Shown: positions 46,154 through 58,400 of the stretch, in pieces
Position numbering within the stretch: the first letter of the stretch is position 1
How the letters are laid out: the number at the start of each line of letters is the position of its first letter
Assembly (NCBI GenBank): GCA_002270565.1
Contig: NQMI01000016.1
Location: forward strand, 544,432-608,431
Source: Stenocarpella maydis
Lineage: Eukaryota; Ascomycota; Sordariomycetes; Diaporthales; Diaporthaceae
Length of the DNA: 64,000 nucleotides
Reading direction: 5' to 3'
Translations under genes and position numbers: made by a program
Notes under the pieces: model-generated
Told to the model about the DNA's origin: nothing
Databases searched by the model: none
Seen by the model: the letters and a program-made list of their open reading frames with translations, nothing else

Positions 46154-46679
46154 TGTTAAATGAAACCGCTTAGCAAGGAGTTACCCTAGACTTGCGAGTC
46201 AGGCGATTTTCGCTAAGTACGCCCAGTACGTGTGTAACGCAAGATAAGTTTGGTAGCCGTAAGTTGATTATTTTGGCCTGCATTTGCACTTTAATTTAGA
46301 TTACTGCATTACCCTTATTTCTTACCCAAAAAGTATATAACTTAGTGCATTGGATAGCTTGATTTCTGAAGTTCATATATACTTAATTTGGGCATTGCTA
46401 GGGCTATGGTTGGCTAGTTGCTTGGAACTAAAGATGGTGTGTTGGAAGGGCGAATTTTCCGGCATTTGCAAATTTGCACTAGAGCCTATTGCAGCGTGCC
46501 CGCGGGTGAGACAACGTCGGAGGGTATATAAGAAGGGCTTATAGAAGCCCAACTTAATTCAATACAAAGTTGTCCAGACCATTGTCAAACGTCCGAATTC
46601 GCCTTAGAGCACTATACTGCAACCCTGCTGAAACATATATACGCTGAACTGAATGCTATTTTATAGCACAAATTCATCA
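46154..46679 (+). mobile_element. Copia LTR B (526 bp)
   Basis: The same LTR as copy A with many C-to-T changes. It lacks 70 bp at the 5' side, leaving one instead of three 25-bp units; the deletion ends match at AGCA(A)GG. It is followed by the primer binding site and leader, so it is the 5' LTR of the element that continues to 48444. It also lies within the gypsy pol relic. Confidence 0.85.
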
Positions 46680-47130
46680 GAGGTTATGAGCCCGGCTCTA
46701 GCAGTTAGCGCTCTGAAACAACATTAAATTTAGGCCTTAAAAAAGCCTACCTATCTGTACGCTATAGCGCTATTTGTACTGATTAGCGGACCAGCCAAAA
46801 CATTGCTAGTTTGGGCCTGCAACGCTTAGAAATAACTGTAAAAAGAGCAAAAAGTTGCTTGCTGGGTCATTTGAACCCACGACCCTTAGCGCACATTTTG
46901 CTACGGACATTATTTCTCACAATTGCAACTCTAACGCTAGCATTTTGTATGAGGGAAAGTTTCACTTGAGAGACTATACGTTAGAGGGTCACGCCTATGA
47001 TTTCTACAGAATAGGCACTGAGGAAATATACGATTATACTATTGGGTTGCTATGAATCACACTTTCTAGCAATATTCTGCCCCTTATATACCTATTCTCT
47101 AGGTGTATTTAGTCTTTCTCAATAGCTAAT

Positions 47131-48444
47131 ATGGCTTCTAGTGCCCCTGTAGAGGGGACTACCCCTAATTCCTGGGGGAATAGGTCTCTATTAGAGCGCC
47201 TAAATTTATAAAATTAGTAGATTTTAGACCTAAACACCCGTTTAGAGTCTGTATAAGAGCTATTAGCTCAGTAAGTAGCCACTAGCAATACTCTTCAAGG
47301 TACGCTAGGGGAATTAACTACTGCTATTTAGGGCCTATCGGCCCTAGTAGCCTAGCAGGCGCCCCAGCCGGCGCCTCCAGCGCCTCAAGTGCCCCAGACG
47401 GCCCCCTTGGAGCCTATGGATATAGAAAGTCCTTCTATAGGGCCTATAGGCCCTGATCAGGGGCCTATAGGCCCCAATTATAGGCCTATGGGCCCTGGAA
47501 GGCAGCCAGAATCTACTGGATTTAGTTCTGATTTTAGTAAGGAGCTCTCCAAGAAGATATATACCTTCCTAGAGATATATCGCCTAAAAGGCCCTGAAAA
47601 TTTCGACTAGTGGAAGCAAGCGTTAGCTATTATGCTACGGGCTATAGAGTACAGCTAATTTCTTGCAGACCCTTCTGTAGCTAATAGCTTAAGTGATAGT
47701 GATCAGGCTATTCTCTTAATGCTCTTAAGAGATAGCCTATCTTTAAGCCTACAGGCTGCTATTGCTTGGATCTCAGGCCCTGTAGAAGCCTATAAGCTAC
47801 TAAAGGAGTAGTATTCTTATTCTATAGGTCTATAGAGAGATTCGCAATATAGGGAATTTCACTCCCTAAAATATGCTTTTAGTATAAACCTAGCGGAATT
47901 TAACGCTTGGTTTAATAGCTTAATCTCTAGGCTATAGCTTGCTGGGGCCTAAATAGAGCCAACTGACCTAATAAATCAGTACCTAGGCTCCTTGGAGAGA
48001 GTATTTCCATAGTAGGTAGAGCGGCTTAGAGGAACTATCCATACGCTAAAAGCTATGGGCTAGCCTACTAATAGGCTAAATCTATAGTTCCTTATAGCGG
48101 ATATATTAGAAGAAACTAGAAATCCGTCTTCAGCATTCTATTAGGTTGCTAAGGGGGAATAGAAACTTTCTTTAGGCCCTTAGGGGCCTAAAAATCAGTC
48201 TTCAGGCTTAAAAAGGCCTAAAAAGACTAGAAACAAAGGGCAGGACCCTAAAAAGGCTGAAGAAAATAAGCCTAATAGGGGATCCAGGGGCTTTAGTGGT
48301 AAGAAAAAATCTATAGAGCCTAAACCGCCTAATAGGAAGCCCCCTGAAAATTCAGGGGACTACACCTATACGTTAGGCTATTCAGCCTATAATGATGAAG
48401 AATTGGCTCCTAGTAAGAGCTATTCTTTAGGTGATGAGGCTAGT
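47131..48444 (+). pseudogene. Copia gag, RIP-inactivated (copy B)
   Basis: It starts ATGGCTTCTAGTGCCCC and keeps the gag order: coiled-coil-like NTRLESV segment, Pro/Ala linker (PQPAPPAP), Pro-Met-Gly repeats, then the copia gag core (KGPENFD...WKQALAIML, ISGPVEAYKLLK, LIN-YLGSLERVFP) and a Lys-rich tail. Dozens of TAG/TAA stops replace CAG, CAA and TGG, the RIP signature. No protease, integrase or RT follows: the sequence breaks at the N at 48445. Confidence 0.85.
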
Positions 48445-48445
48445 N

Positions 48446-48966
48446 CTGATGAATGAGGGTGTTAGTTAGTCTGAAATTATGGGTACTAATAATGATGAGG
48501 GTGCACCTGTAGGTGGTCTGTCTGATTATTAATTTGCTTATTAGGAATTGATTTTTAGGTATGTAATTTTAATTAATTGTAATTATATTTATTTCTTAGG
48601 TTTACTAGTTGCATTATATTTCTTACTGTTTTATTTTCTTGTAATTGGTAGTTGCTAAGGTGGTGTGGTGCTGGTACTAGTATTCCTTTAAGTATTTCTT
48701 AGGTATTATTGGTATTTAGGCCCTGGGTTAAAAAGAGTAGCTGGTAACTGTAGTCTCTTAGAGTGTGCTTTTACTAGTAATTATGAAGTCCTGGAGTAGC
48801 TTGATTGGCTATTAGGAAAGCCTAAGGTAGCCTAACTAGTAACCTTAGGGTTATAAAGTATAGGTTACCCTTTGATCTGCTTGGGTGATATTTTAGTTGG
48901 TTATTATTTTATTTTGCTAGAGTTTATTATATGTGGGTTTATTATAGCGTTGGTTTTATTGTAATA
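48446..48966. other. AT-rich DNA left of the pogo element
   Basis: No motif is recognised. It begins after an N junction and ends at the TA target site of the pogo insertion. It may be part of the gypsy relic or of a copia tail too decayed to read. Confidence 0.35.
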
Positions 48967-49015
48967 CCGTGCCTCATGGACCTTCGGGCACACCCACCTT
49001 CGGGCAGCGCTAATT
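48967..49015 (+). repeat. Left terminal inverted repeat of pogo element
   Basis: 49 bp. It contains ACCTTCGGGCA twice in direct orientation, 16 bp apart, possible transposase binding sites. Confidence 0.9.
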
Positions 49016-49129
49016 ATCACCGCACCACACAAAGAGAAGTTTTTCAAACAGCCACAACTCAATCAATTCTAGTGATGCACACTTTGTAGCTATATAAAAA
49101 TGATCGTGAGAAGTTACTTAATCTTATAA

Positions 49130-50880
49130 TCTAGCCAGACATCAAACTCTGCACCCACTATATGCTACAATCTACTCCAAAACTTCTGGCTCAGATGCAT
49201 TCTCGGAATCTTCCTCCTCCTCTACTTCCACCTCAGGTTGAGCAACTTTACAGCGTTCTAAGGCCGTAGCTCTTCTTCCAGTACCCCTACAGTAAGGTCT
49301 TTCTTCCCTATCTCGAACATAGTTATGAACTCTGCATTGGGGTTGGGTATAGCCTTACAGCATTATGTCTTCTCTCGGACCTCTTTTTCGACTTTGAGGC
49401 TATAGTTCTCGTTTTCTAGTAAGGCAATGCAAGACTGAAGACTATCTATCTCATTAGCAATCCATTTGGCTTTATATCTAGCCGGGCGATTATTCCAAGG
49501 GGCTAAACTCATTATATAGTTCCTAGTAATAGTCTCTTCCTGCTTACTAAATGATTCAGCAGCTTCAACACTAGCTGCATTACTAGAATTCTCCTATTCC
49601 GGCTCATTTGGCTGATCTAGCTTAATCTCTGGGTGCTGCAATATTTTATCACGAGATATGGGGTAAATATTATAGTATCCAAACGCATTCTTGATCGTTT
49701 TAGCTATAATGGCTTTCCAGGCTTTAAGTAGACATCTAACAAAGTTGATCTTTCCGAGAGGAGTTAAATTAGTATAGCTAGACACCTTCTCTAACTCTAT
49801 ATTAAAAGCCCCCTTTAGTATGCTAAAGATACCATTATCGAGGGGCTGAAGACCGTGAGAAGTATGTGCAGGAAGCCAGCATGGGTTCACATTATGCTTA
49901 TAGCATATCATCATAAATTCAACACTTCAATGGCTATCATAGCCATCAAGTACGAGAAGAATTGCTTGGGACGCATTATTATTCCAGATCTTATTTATTA
50001 CTGGAAGGAAGATATCTTGTAGCCATTTAATAGCAATCTTATTGCTTGTCTAGCCATTTAGTGAGACTTTGAATCCCCACTCTAGGGGCACGATCTTCCG
50101 GAATTCTCTTATCAACTACTATTGCTAGAGGTTCATTCCTTTAAATATAAGGCCTGGGGGTAAATAGTGGCCTATTGCAGTTATAGAGTTGATCACTGTG
50201 ATAATGGCTTAAGAGGCGTTTTCTTTAATGGCTACAGACTGCTTCTCAGCACTTCCTAGTATAAATTTATCATAGGCTTTTAAAAGTTAGTTAAAAATAG
50301 TATCCTTAAGTAAATAAATAAGTATTAGGCATACTGTTTCCTTCCATAATACCACCCTTATCTACGTTAACTATTAAGTCTGCTTCCACTCAGTTAAAGT
50401 CCTCCAGCTTGTTAAAATACTAGTTGACTGCCTTAGGAGTGAATGAGGTGAATCTTTCGGCTTCTTGTTTACGGCCCATCTTCGAGATAACCTTAGGGTG
50501 TTGCTTTTTGAAGGAGGTAAGCTAATTCTTGCTTAGAGGCCTAGTATCACCATTCTCAGTGAGGAGTGAAGTCACGAGACTTCTCATGAAAGAACTTGTA
50601 GGCGCATAGCCCAATTTCTCTTGTCTGAGGATCCATTTGGCGATGTCCTCTTCTTGGGCACTAGATAGGCGTTGGGCAGGCTGAATCTGTTGATCTGAAG
50701 GCCTGGTATCTTCCATCTGCTTTAACAAGGTTGATCTCAGCACACTATGGTTCCGAGCAGCTGTGTAGGGTGTGAGGCCCTTATCTGTGATATCGAATGC
50801 TGTATCGTACAAGTTAGACTGAGTATAGTCCTTTGCACGCCCCTGAGGCTTCTTTTTGGGCGCTATGATGGGTAATTCGA
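49130..50880 (-). pseudogene. Pogo transposase, inactivated
   Basis: N-terminal Psq HTH and CENP-B-type HTH (TAARNHSVLRSTLLKQM; KWILRQEKLGYAPTSSFMR), then the DDE domain with VLDGYDSH and LPAHTSHGLQPLDNGIFSIL, the family's catalytic and signature blocks, and a C-terminal tail with a coiled-coil-like segment (SLQSCIALLENENYSLKVE). Several TAG/TAA stops break the frame, mainly at 49,915-50,520 and at 49,593. Family role: cut-and-paste transposition at TA sites. It is dead as read. Confidence 0.85.
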
Positions 50881-51118
50881 TTGGTGGTGTAGCAGAGAAG
50901 AATGTNAATTCATGAGAATTACCGTTCCGGAAGGAGTATATCTAGTGTGGGATTCTGCCGGCCCACACCGCTACCAACCCCGATAAAATACCATTTGATA
51001 CTTGATGCGTATAGAGCATTTAAAAAGCTATTGATTGACCATAAAAATATCACGATAGTACAAGAAATGACTGAATGCGTATAAGTTGAATGCCCTTACT
51101 TTGTGTGGTGGGTGGCTG

Positions 51119-51167
51119 AATTAGTGCTGCCCGAAGGTGGGTGTGCCCGAAGGTCCATGAGGCACGG
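51119..51167 (-). repeat. Right terminal inverted repeat of pogo element
   Basis: Reverse complement of the left repeat with one mismatch (A for G in the GCGCTAATT end). Followed by TA at 51168-51169. Confidence 0.9.
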
Positions 51168-51169
51168 TA

Positions 51170-52282
51170 CCTAGTTAGTTATACTTAGTTTTAGGTCTAG
51201 CCTACTTTCTAGCTTTATGGTATTAGTTTGTAGTGGTTTTTACATTATATTCCCAGAGCTTATTTTTATAGTATATTAGGTTTTCCTTTAGTTTCTATAT
51301 ATTCTTCCTTATATTATAGCCTTTTTATTTAATACAGTATTCTATTATTTCCCTATATTACCTTAAATCCATTATTCATTCTATATTATATTTCTTATTA
51401 TACTCATTAATAGTTTTAATCTATATTTTAAGTTTTGCATTCTTAGTTGCTATCTCTAAAAGTAAAATGTAGAAGTTATTATATTATCTCATTCCTTTAA
51501 ATAGGGATAGTTTATAGTTAGTATCTAATTATTTTCATGTAATTTTGAAGGGGCTGATTTTCTTATAGTTAAGTTTATTACTAGGTTACTTAGTTTTAAT
51601 ATTTTATTAAGGAAGGTAGAGGGACAGGTTGCCACCTAGCTCTATTTTTCTGGTATTCCTTACACTAAGAGTTCTTATATTAACTGAAGTGCAAACTATT
51701 ATGCAACTCCTCTTCATTGGGGTTATGGAATTCTCATCCTTCATCAGGGTCCCATTTAGGATACATTTAGCATTAATCATATACTACTAATCTATAGATA
51801 TAGTACTTATCCTTAAGCTCCCATTATTACTTTAATCAGGGGGGAGATTACAAGGCTATACTAATCTATTGTAATTCTTTTATAGCAGCATTAGCTTATC
51901 TAGGGCCTTCCAGTATAGGTTTCTAGTCCCTATTCTTTTTTAGGGCCCTACATTTTAATTCAAAGTGTCCCATCTTATTACAATTATAGCATTTAACATT
52001 CTTTTTATTTTAAGGCTTCTTCTGGGTAGCATTAAGTTCTATAAGTCCCTTGTGTTGTCCCTATTAGGTACTTGGCTTTTAATACTTCCTGCCTATATTA
52101 GATTTATATTTATAACTCCTATATCTAGGCGATTAGGGAATATCTCCTTATTTTTCCTGGCGTCTTACATAAAGCTAATTATTAATCTTAATAGCTAGCT
52201 TAATATATTATAGAAAATCATTAGGTTTATATTATCTAACTAAATCATCCTTTACTTCTTCTTTAAGTTCTTAATAGAATAT
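51170..52282 (-). pseudogene. Ty3/gypsy gag relic with zinc knuckle
   Basis: On the minus strand: ELKEEVKDDLVR, YKPNDFL, LYVRRQEK, and a CCHC zinc knuckle CYNCNKMGHFELKC at 51950-51991. Downstream are tracts matching the spacer before the protease (EEELHNSLHFS). Stops are dense. It is likely the same minus-strand gypsy element whose RT lies at 44.2-46.1 kb, now split by copia B and the pogo insertion. The zinc knuckle itself is undamaged. Confidence 0.7.
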
Positions 52283-52593
52283 TGTTCCGGGGTCTAGGGG
52301 AACCGGCATGTTTCAGAATCCGGAGGAAAACCAGCCTTAGCATCCCCCCCCCCCTCCCTCCAAGGCTATAAGAAGGGGCCTTCCTACATTGCTTTTAAGA
52401 AATTTCTAGTCCTAGAAAATCAATCTTTTTATACCCTATGAATTTATATCTATCAAATATATACATATATACTATAAAACTATTTCTTATACCCTCTTTT
52501 TCTGCCTCTCCTTTTTAATACCCTCTATTCCCCTTATAACTCTCCTATTACATCAGGGGCTCCTCTTCTTACCTTCCACGCTCCTCTCAGGGT
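52283..52593 (+). repeat. LTR of a second family, copy 1 (partial)
   Basis: It begins TGTTCCGGGGTCTAGGGG, with CTATAAGAAGGGGCC as promoter-like motif, and runs into a 10-N gap. It interrupts the gypsy gag relic. C-rich run of 12-13 bp at 52,346. Confidence 0.65.
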
Positions 52594-52603
52594 NNNNNNN
52601 NNN
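52594..52603. other. Assembly gap (10 N)
   Basis: Both sides carry the same LTR family in the same orientation, out of register (the right side restarts inside the LTR), so the real distance is unknown. Confidence 0.95.
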
Positions 52604-52929
52604 CTCCAAGACTATAAGAAGGGGCCTTCCTGCGTTGCTTTTGAGAAATTTCTAGTCCTAGAGAATCAATCTTTTTATACCCTGTGAATTTATATCTATC
52701 AGATATATACGTATATACTGTGAAACTATTTCTTATGCCCTCTTTTTCTGCCTCTCCTTTTTAGCACCCTCTATTCCCCTCATAACTCTCCCATCGCATC
52801 AGGGGCTCCTCTTCTTGCCTTCCATGCTCCTCTTGGGGTGGTTGCTTGATTAGGGCTCTAGCAGAACGTGTGCCTTTTTGTGTGTGTGGAGGTTTTGTCC
52901 TCTCGCTCTCCCCTCTAGGCCCGTTTTCA
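52604..52929 (+). repeat. LTR of the second family, copy 2 (5'-truncated by gap)
   Basis: It repeats copy 1 from CTCCAAGACTATAAGAAGG onward and continues to CCCGTTTTCA, a plausible CA end. Copy 2 is far less RIP-altered than copy 1 over the shared part. TGGTATCTGCC, one base after the end, could be a primer binding site (TGG start). Confidence 0.6.
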
Positions 52930-53960
52930 CTGGTATCTGCCCCATGAATCAAATATGGGTTTCTTCAGCCAATAAGGTTTCTTCAGCCAACGAGGTTTCT
53001 TCAGCCACTATGAAGTTCTTTAGCTTTTGGGCCTGGATTCCCTATTTTATTTATAAGGTTATCGGCCACTTCAGGGGAGTAAATCTCCATACTTCTAATA
53101 CCATTTAATTCTAATTAGAGCTATAGCGCCCTCTCGCTCTTAATAGAGGATTTTGCTATTATGCGAAGGCCAGATTTACCCTCCTAAGTTGCCTATAGTT
53201 AACCCAGTAGCGATAGGAGCAGGTATATGCGAGGCTGGTCTGATCTCTATATCAAGCTGACTCCATCACCTCGGCTATATCTTAAACCCCCTTCCAGTAT
53301 ACTTAATTCAGTAGTAAAGTATGGAACCTCTGGCCTAGCTATATGTTCCTGGAAAAGCTACTAAGGGATTTATATCCTTAGGCCTTAGAAATTCATTCCG
53401 ATCGGATTTAACAGCATCTAATTAGGGCTTATTTCTTTAGAAGGGATATAAAGAACTGGTATTAAGAAGGTTTAGTAGATCCCAACTGCCTATATTACTT
53501 AAAACTCTCTTGCCCTTAGATGTAGCACCTAAAGGTTCAGTATGCTAATTCCCTAATATGGGTAAACTGGGTGTAATAGAGCCCTAGTTTAACTAATTAG
53601 GCCCCTCTTTAGTTTTCCCTTTTGAGTTATTATTATAATATCTGGTTACCCTATCAAACACTATATCCAAGATATCATCTAATATCATATAATATTGGGT
53701 CGGGTGATAGTAGTGCTAAATATTGCGTGCTTCTATAGGGAGTTAAAGAGGTTCCTGCCCTACCGACCGCTATCCTTCTGATTGGTAAGCTCAGAGCTTC
53801 CGCTATTATTAGCACCCCCCGCGGTCAGGATGGCTAGCATTAGCAGCATGAGGGTATTCCGAATATTTATATTATCCTCTCCTCTGGTTGCTTGCAGTTA
53901 AGTAGCTCCTGCCTGCTACTATAGCAAGACTTTATAGTATTTAATATAACCTTCTATACT
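52930..53960. other. Degraded internal retroelement sequence
   Basis: It starts with three direct repeats of an 18-bp unit (GTTTCTTCAGCCAA, 52,966-53,015), which in one frame reads VSSAN three times. The rest is RIP-like with no recognisable domain. It ends at an N (53961). Confidence 0.35.
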
Positions 53961-53961
53961 N

Positions 53962-54340
53962 GGGAGAGCGAGAGGACAAAACCTCCACACACACAAAAAG
54001 GCACACGTTCTGCCAGAGCCCTGATCAAGCAACCACCCCAAGAGGAGCGTGGAAGGCAAGAAGAGGAGCCCCTGACGCGATAGGAGAGTTATGAGGGGAA
54101 TAGAGGGTGCCAAAAAGGAGAGGCAGAAAAAGAGGGCACAAGAAATAGTTTCACAGTACACACGTATATATCTGACAGATACAAATTCACAGGGTATAAA
54201 AAGATTGATTCTCTAGGACTAGAAATTTCTCAAAAGCAATGCAGGAAGGCCCCTTCTTATAGTCTTGGAGGGGGGGGGGATGCTAAGGCTGGTTTTCCTC
54301 CGGATTCCGAAACATGCCGGTTCCCCTAGACCCCGGAACA
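53962..54340 (-). repeat. LTR of the second family, copy 3 (inverted)
   Basis: The reverse complement of copies 1/2, ending CCCCGGAACA. It faces copy 1 across 1.4 kb. Its right edge returns directly to gypsy gag-like sequence. Confidence 0.65.
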
Positions 54341-54701
54341 TTATTTTAGGTAGTCTTGTGATTCCTTCTACTATATTTATAGCGCAAGTATGGCCTAAGG
54401 GATAGGTTTTCCTTCTATCCTAGGGTTAATCTGCAGGAGCTCCTCCCTATTTCCTACCGCTAGAGTTCTTCCCTACTTTCCTAAAGCATTCTTAGGAAAC
54501 CACCCGGTAGCTTCCTTATCACTACAGTAAGTAACACAGCTATTATCAAAGCAAGCTATCCAACTAAGTAATACATATATTATCTTAGGCTTCTAGGGAT
54601 TCTTTATTTGTAGGATAGGCTACTACTAAGCCTTATCCTTCTAATGTTTCTTATACTGAGACTTAGTGTATTATAAGAAATATAGACTATTATAAACGTT
54701 C
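54341..54701 (-). pseudogene. Gypsy relic remnant
   Basis: AT-rich, minus-strand stretches (KYSRRNHKTT near 54,350) are consistent with gag sequence continuing from 52,282 across the LTR insertions. Weak evidence; it ends at the copia 3' LTR. Confidence 0.35.
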
Positions 54702-55297
54702 TGATGAATTTGTGCTATAGAATAGCATTCAGTTCAGCGTGTGTGTGTTTCGGCAGGGTCGCAGTATGGTGCTCTGAGGCGAATTGGGACGATTGACAAT
54801 GGTCTGGACAACTTTGTATTGAATTAAGTTGGGCTTCTGTAAGCCCTCCTTATATACCCTCTGATGTTGTCTCACCCCTGGGCATGCTGCGGTCGGCTCT
54901 GGTGCAAATTTGTAAATGCCGGAAAATTCGCCCTTCCAACATACTATCTTTGGTTCCAAATAACTAGCCAACCACAGCCCTAGTAATGCTTAAATTAAGT
55001 ATATATAAACTTTAGAAATCAGGCTATCTAATATACTAAGTTATATACTTTTTAGGTAAGAAATAAGGGTAATGCAGAGGTTTGAATTAAGGTGTAAATA
55101 TAGGCCAAAATAATCAACTTATAGCTATTAAACTCATCTTGCGTTACGCACGCACTAGGCGTACTTAGCGAAAATCGCCTGACTCGCAAGTCTAGGGTAA
55201 CTCCTTACTAGAAAGTCTAGGGTAACTCCTTACAATGAAGTCTAGGGTAACTCCTTACACGGAGTACTAACGCCCTGCTAAGCGGTTCCGTTTAACA
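54702..55297 (-). repeat. Copia 3' LTR (C)
   Basis: 596 bp, same length as LTR A, three 25-bp units, TGTTAAA at the high-coordinate end and TCATCA at the low end. Confidence 0.9.
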
Positions 55298-55305
55298 CCC
55301 CTTCT
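55298..55305 (-). other. Copia polypurine tract
   Basis: AGAAGGGG on the minus strand directly abuts the TGTTAA start of the 3' LTR. This is the expected plus-strand priming site of LTR retrotransposons and fixes the LTR boundary. Confidence 0.75.
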
Positions 55306-55458
55306 ATTAAAGATATAGGCCTAATAGGCCTATAGCATTTAACCCTTACTCTTAAAATAGAAACGTGAGAGAGAAATACAAGTAAAGAAAAGCCCCCCTT
55401 ATAGAAAGAAATCTATCTACTAAAGAAATAGTAGCTAGAGGGCCCTATTGGTCCTCTT

Positions 55459-58400
55459 CTAATCCACTAACTCTGCCAGACCTAATAGGCCTAGAAACAC
55501 CTGAAATTTAGGTGCTGGAAGGGCTTTTGTAAGCCCGTCTGCTACCATTTTACTAGTCTCAAGGTATTTAACTTCAAGGGTCCCCTTCTGAACTTCAGCA
55601 CGTAGGTAGTAGTACCTAAGAAGCATATACTTAGTTCATTGATAGTGTGAAGGGTCCTTAGCAGTAGAGATAGCGCCCATATTATCTCCATAGAGGATCG
55701 TTAGCCTAGGAATAGGCCTATTCAGTTCTATATAGAGCCCTCAAAGCCACTAGATTTCCCAAGTAGCCTCTATAAGCCCTATAAATTCAGCCTCTAGCGT
55801 TAATAACGCTATAGTGCTTCCTCACTTTAATTTCCAGGAAATGGGCCCTCCTCCTAGGGTAAATACATACCCATACGTTAATTTAGAGGAGGCCTTATCC
55901 CCAGCATAGTCGCTATCAGAATAGCCTATAGGCTCTAGGAGAGAGCTCTATAGGGAGTCTTTAAGACCCCTAGCAGAATACCTAATAGCAAGGTATCGAT
56001 AGCTATTTAGGTACCTAAACAGGTTCTATACAGCTACTAAATGCTGAGATTTGGATGCTTAGAAGGCTCTAGCTAGCCACTGGACCGGGAAGCTAATATC
56101 AGGCCTAGTTTGGGTAACTAAATACATAGCGGTGCCCACTATAGCCTAAAAGCGCTTATATCGAATTCAGTCAAGTATAGGCCCTTCAATAGGGCCTAAG
56201 TTAACTAAGTTTGGCTAGAGAGGAACTGAAATAGGCCTAGAACCCTCTAAGTTGAAGGTTCTAATAGCTTCCTCAATATACTGGCTCTAGGAGAGCCATA
56301 GGGTTCGATTAGGGCGGTCCCTAATAATTCGAACACCTAGAAAGAAGCTTGCAGGGCCCCTATCTTCTATAGCATACGCCTTATGGATTTGGCGTTTTAG
56401 GGCCTGAATTTTGGAGATTCCAGGCCCTATTATTAGGCAGTCGTCGACGTAGGACACTATAAATAGGCCTGACGCCCTGCTGTAGAAGACGGCGGAGTCT
56501 GAGAGTAGCGGTTTGAAGCCTAGACCTTTCAGAAGGTCAATAACTATCTGTTGCCACTCCCTAGGGGCCTGCTTTAGGCCATATAGAGCTTTATTTAGCC
56601 GAATTATCTGCTGATCAGAGGGGTTATAGCCAGCCCTAGTTAATAGCCGATGAATTTGGCTACTAGTTTGGGCGGCAAATTCTTTGAACCCCTCTGGAAG
56701 CTCCATAAAGACCTGTTCTTTCAGCGTACTATTTAGGAAGGCACCTATAAAATCGATCTGCTCGATTTCCCAGTCAAGAATAGCAGCTAGTGCTAGTAGT
56801 ACCCTCCAGGTAGGAGGGCTAGAGGTTGAGGCGAAGGTCTCGGTAAAATCTACCCCTTTCCTCTGTTGAAATCCTCTGACTACTAATCGGGCTTTAAATT
56901 TAAAGACCCTATTATTCTCGTCCTTTTTCTCTCGTAGGACTAGTCGACTGGTTATAGGCTTTCGACCTTCTGGAAGCTGATTTGCTGGCCAAAATTCGAG
57001 GGTATTTTGCAAAATTAATTGCTCAAATTCGCTATAGATCGCCTGTAGCCATTTAGCCCTATTAGGGCTTTTTAGCACCTGTTTCCAGGTCTGGGGGGCT
57101 GCAGCGTTTGTAGTACTAAACGCTATTTGGCGTGCTCTTTTGAAAATAGAGTAGACGATCTGTTTGGCGTATGATAGGTCCATTTCTTCAGGTAGAGTTG
57201 GCCCTATACCCTCTGGGGACGACTTTGTAGGGCCTAAATTAGGCCCTATATCCTCTAATTCCCCGGAACCCACAGTGGGGTCCCCTTCTGCAGAAAGTGC
57301 AGGTAAGCCTGAGAGAGGCTCTTCTGGGGGGTCTATTTGAGACCCAGCAGGTATTGTAGGGCCTGAGAGAGGCCCTCCTAGGGGGTCTATTTGAGACCCA
57401 GCAGGTACTGTAGGGCCTGAGAGAGGCCCTCCTAGGGGGTCTATTTGAGACCCAATAGGTACAGCGGTTGTAGGGTCTACATCCCTATGTAGAGGGTCTA
57501 GGGGACCCTCTAATACCCCTTCTGGCCCAAAACCGCTACCAGTATCTATACTGCTTAATTCCTCATAGATCTTGAGAATAGAGGTCTTTAGAACAGTATG
57601 CCGTTTAGGGATATATACTTGATATGTATTATTCCCTAATACCGCTAGCAAATAGCCCGTCTCCGTCCTCGGGGCTAGCTTGTAGCCCTTCTGACGCTTT
57701 TCTTCAGGCAGGAAGACCTCACAGCGAGCCCCTATAACCCTGTACCTCTTTAGCAGTGGTTTATGGGTTTTAGAGGGCTCTAGCCCATCGTACAGTTCCT
57801 GATAGGCTGTAAGGTCTCTATTTGTTAGGGCAGTTGAGTTAACTAACTCAAGTACGGCAGGTATAATAAAACACCATAGATATAGCGGTAGGCCTGCAGC
57901 AAGCATAGTAGCCCTAAGACGGTCTAGAATCACTCGAATAGAGCGTTCTATTAGACCGTTTTGCTCGTGAATATAGGGACTACTTGTTGAAAAGGCTATG
58001 CCCTTATGCTGTAGCCAGGCCTGTAGCTGGGCACTTATCTCCTTCCCGCCATCAAAATGGAAGCCCCTAGGGTACCGCCCAAATAGGGCCTTCAAGGACC
58101 TAAAGAAGCCCTTGATAGTATCCATCATTAGGTCCCCATCTCGATTTTTTAGCAGGAAAAGCCACCTAAACCTAGATTTTCTATCCACTATTAGTAGCCC
58201 AATAGGGCACTTATTATAGGGCATAGGCTTAATAGAAAAGGTATCCCCTTCTAAAGAGTCTAATACACCCTCTGGATCATCAATAGGCTTGTGATTTAGC
58301 CTACGAACAGCCTTAGCCCTATCACAGGCTAGGCATAGAAAATCCCCTTCTGAGATCGAATCAAAATTAGGTACCCCTTGGGCTATTTTAGCCGTCTTCT

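Larger units (their letters stand above)
48967..51167 (-). mobile_element. Fot1/pogo-type DNA transposon
   Basis: 2201 bp bounded by terminal inverted repeats of 49 bp with one mismatch (48967-49015 and 51119-51167, starting CCGTGCCTCATGGACC) and flanked by TA on both sides, the target duplication of Tc1/mariner elements. The transposase is on the minus strand and broken (separate entry). One N at 50906 lies inside. The intact ends contrast with the mutated gene. Confidence 0.9.

Noticed and set aside
46840..46900. tRNA-like string (GGGTTCAAAT on the minus strand) in the copia leader
   Set aside because: The stem pairings do not form a proper T-arm and no anticodon arm is present; it recurs in leader D with changes, so it is part of the element.
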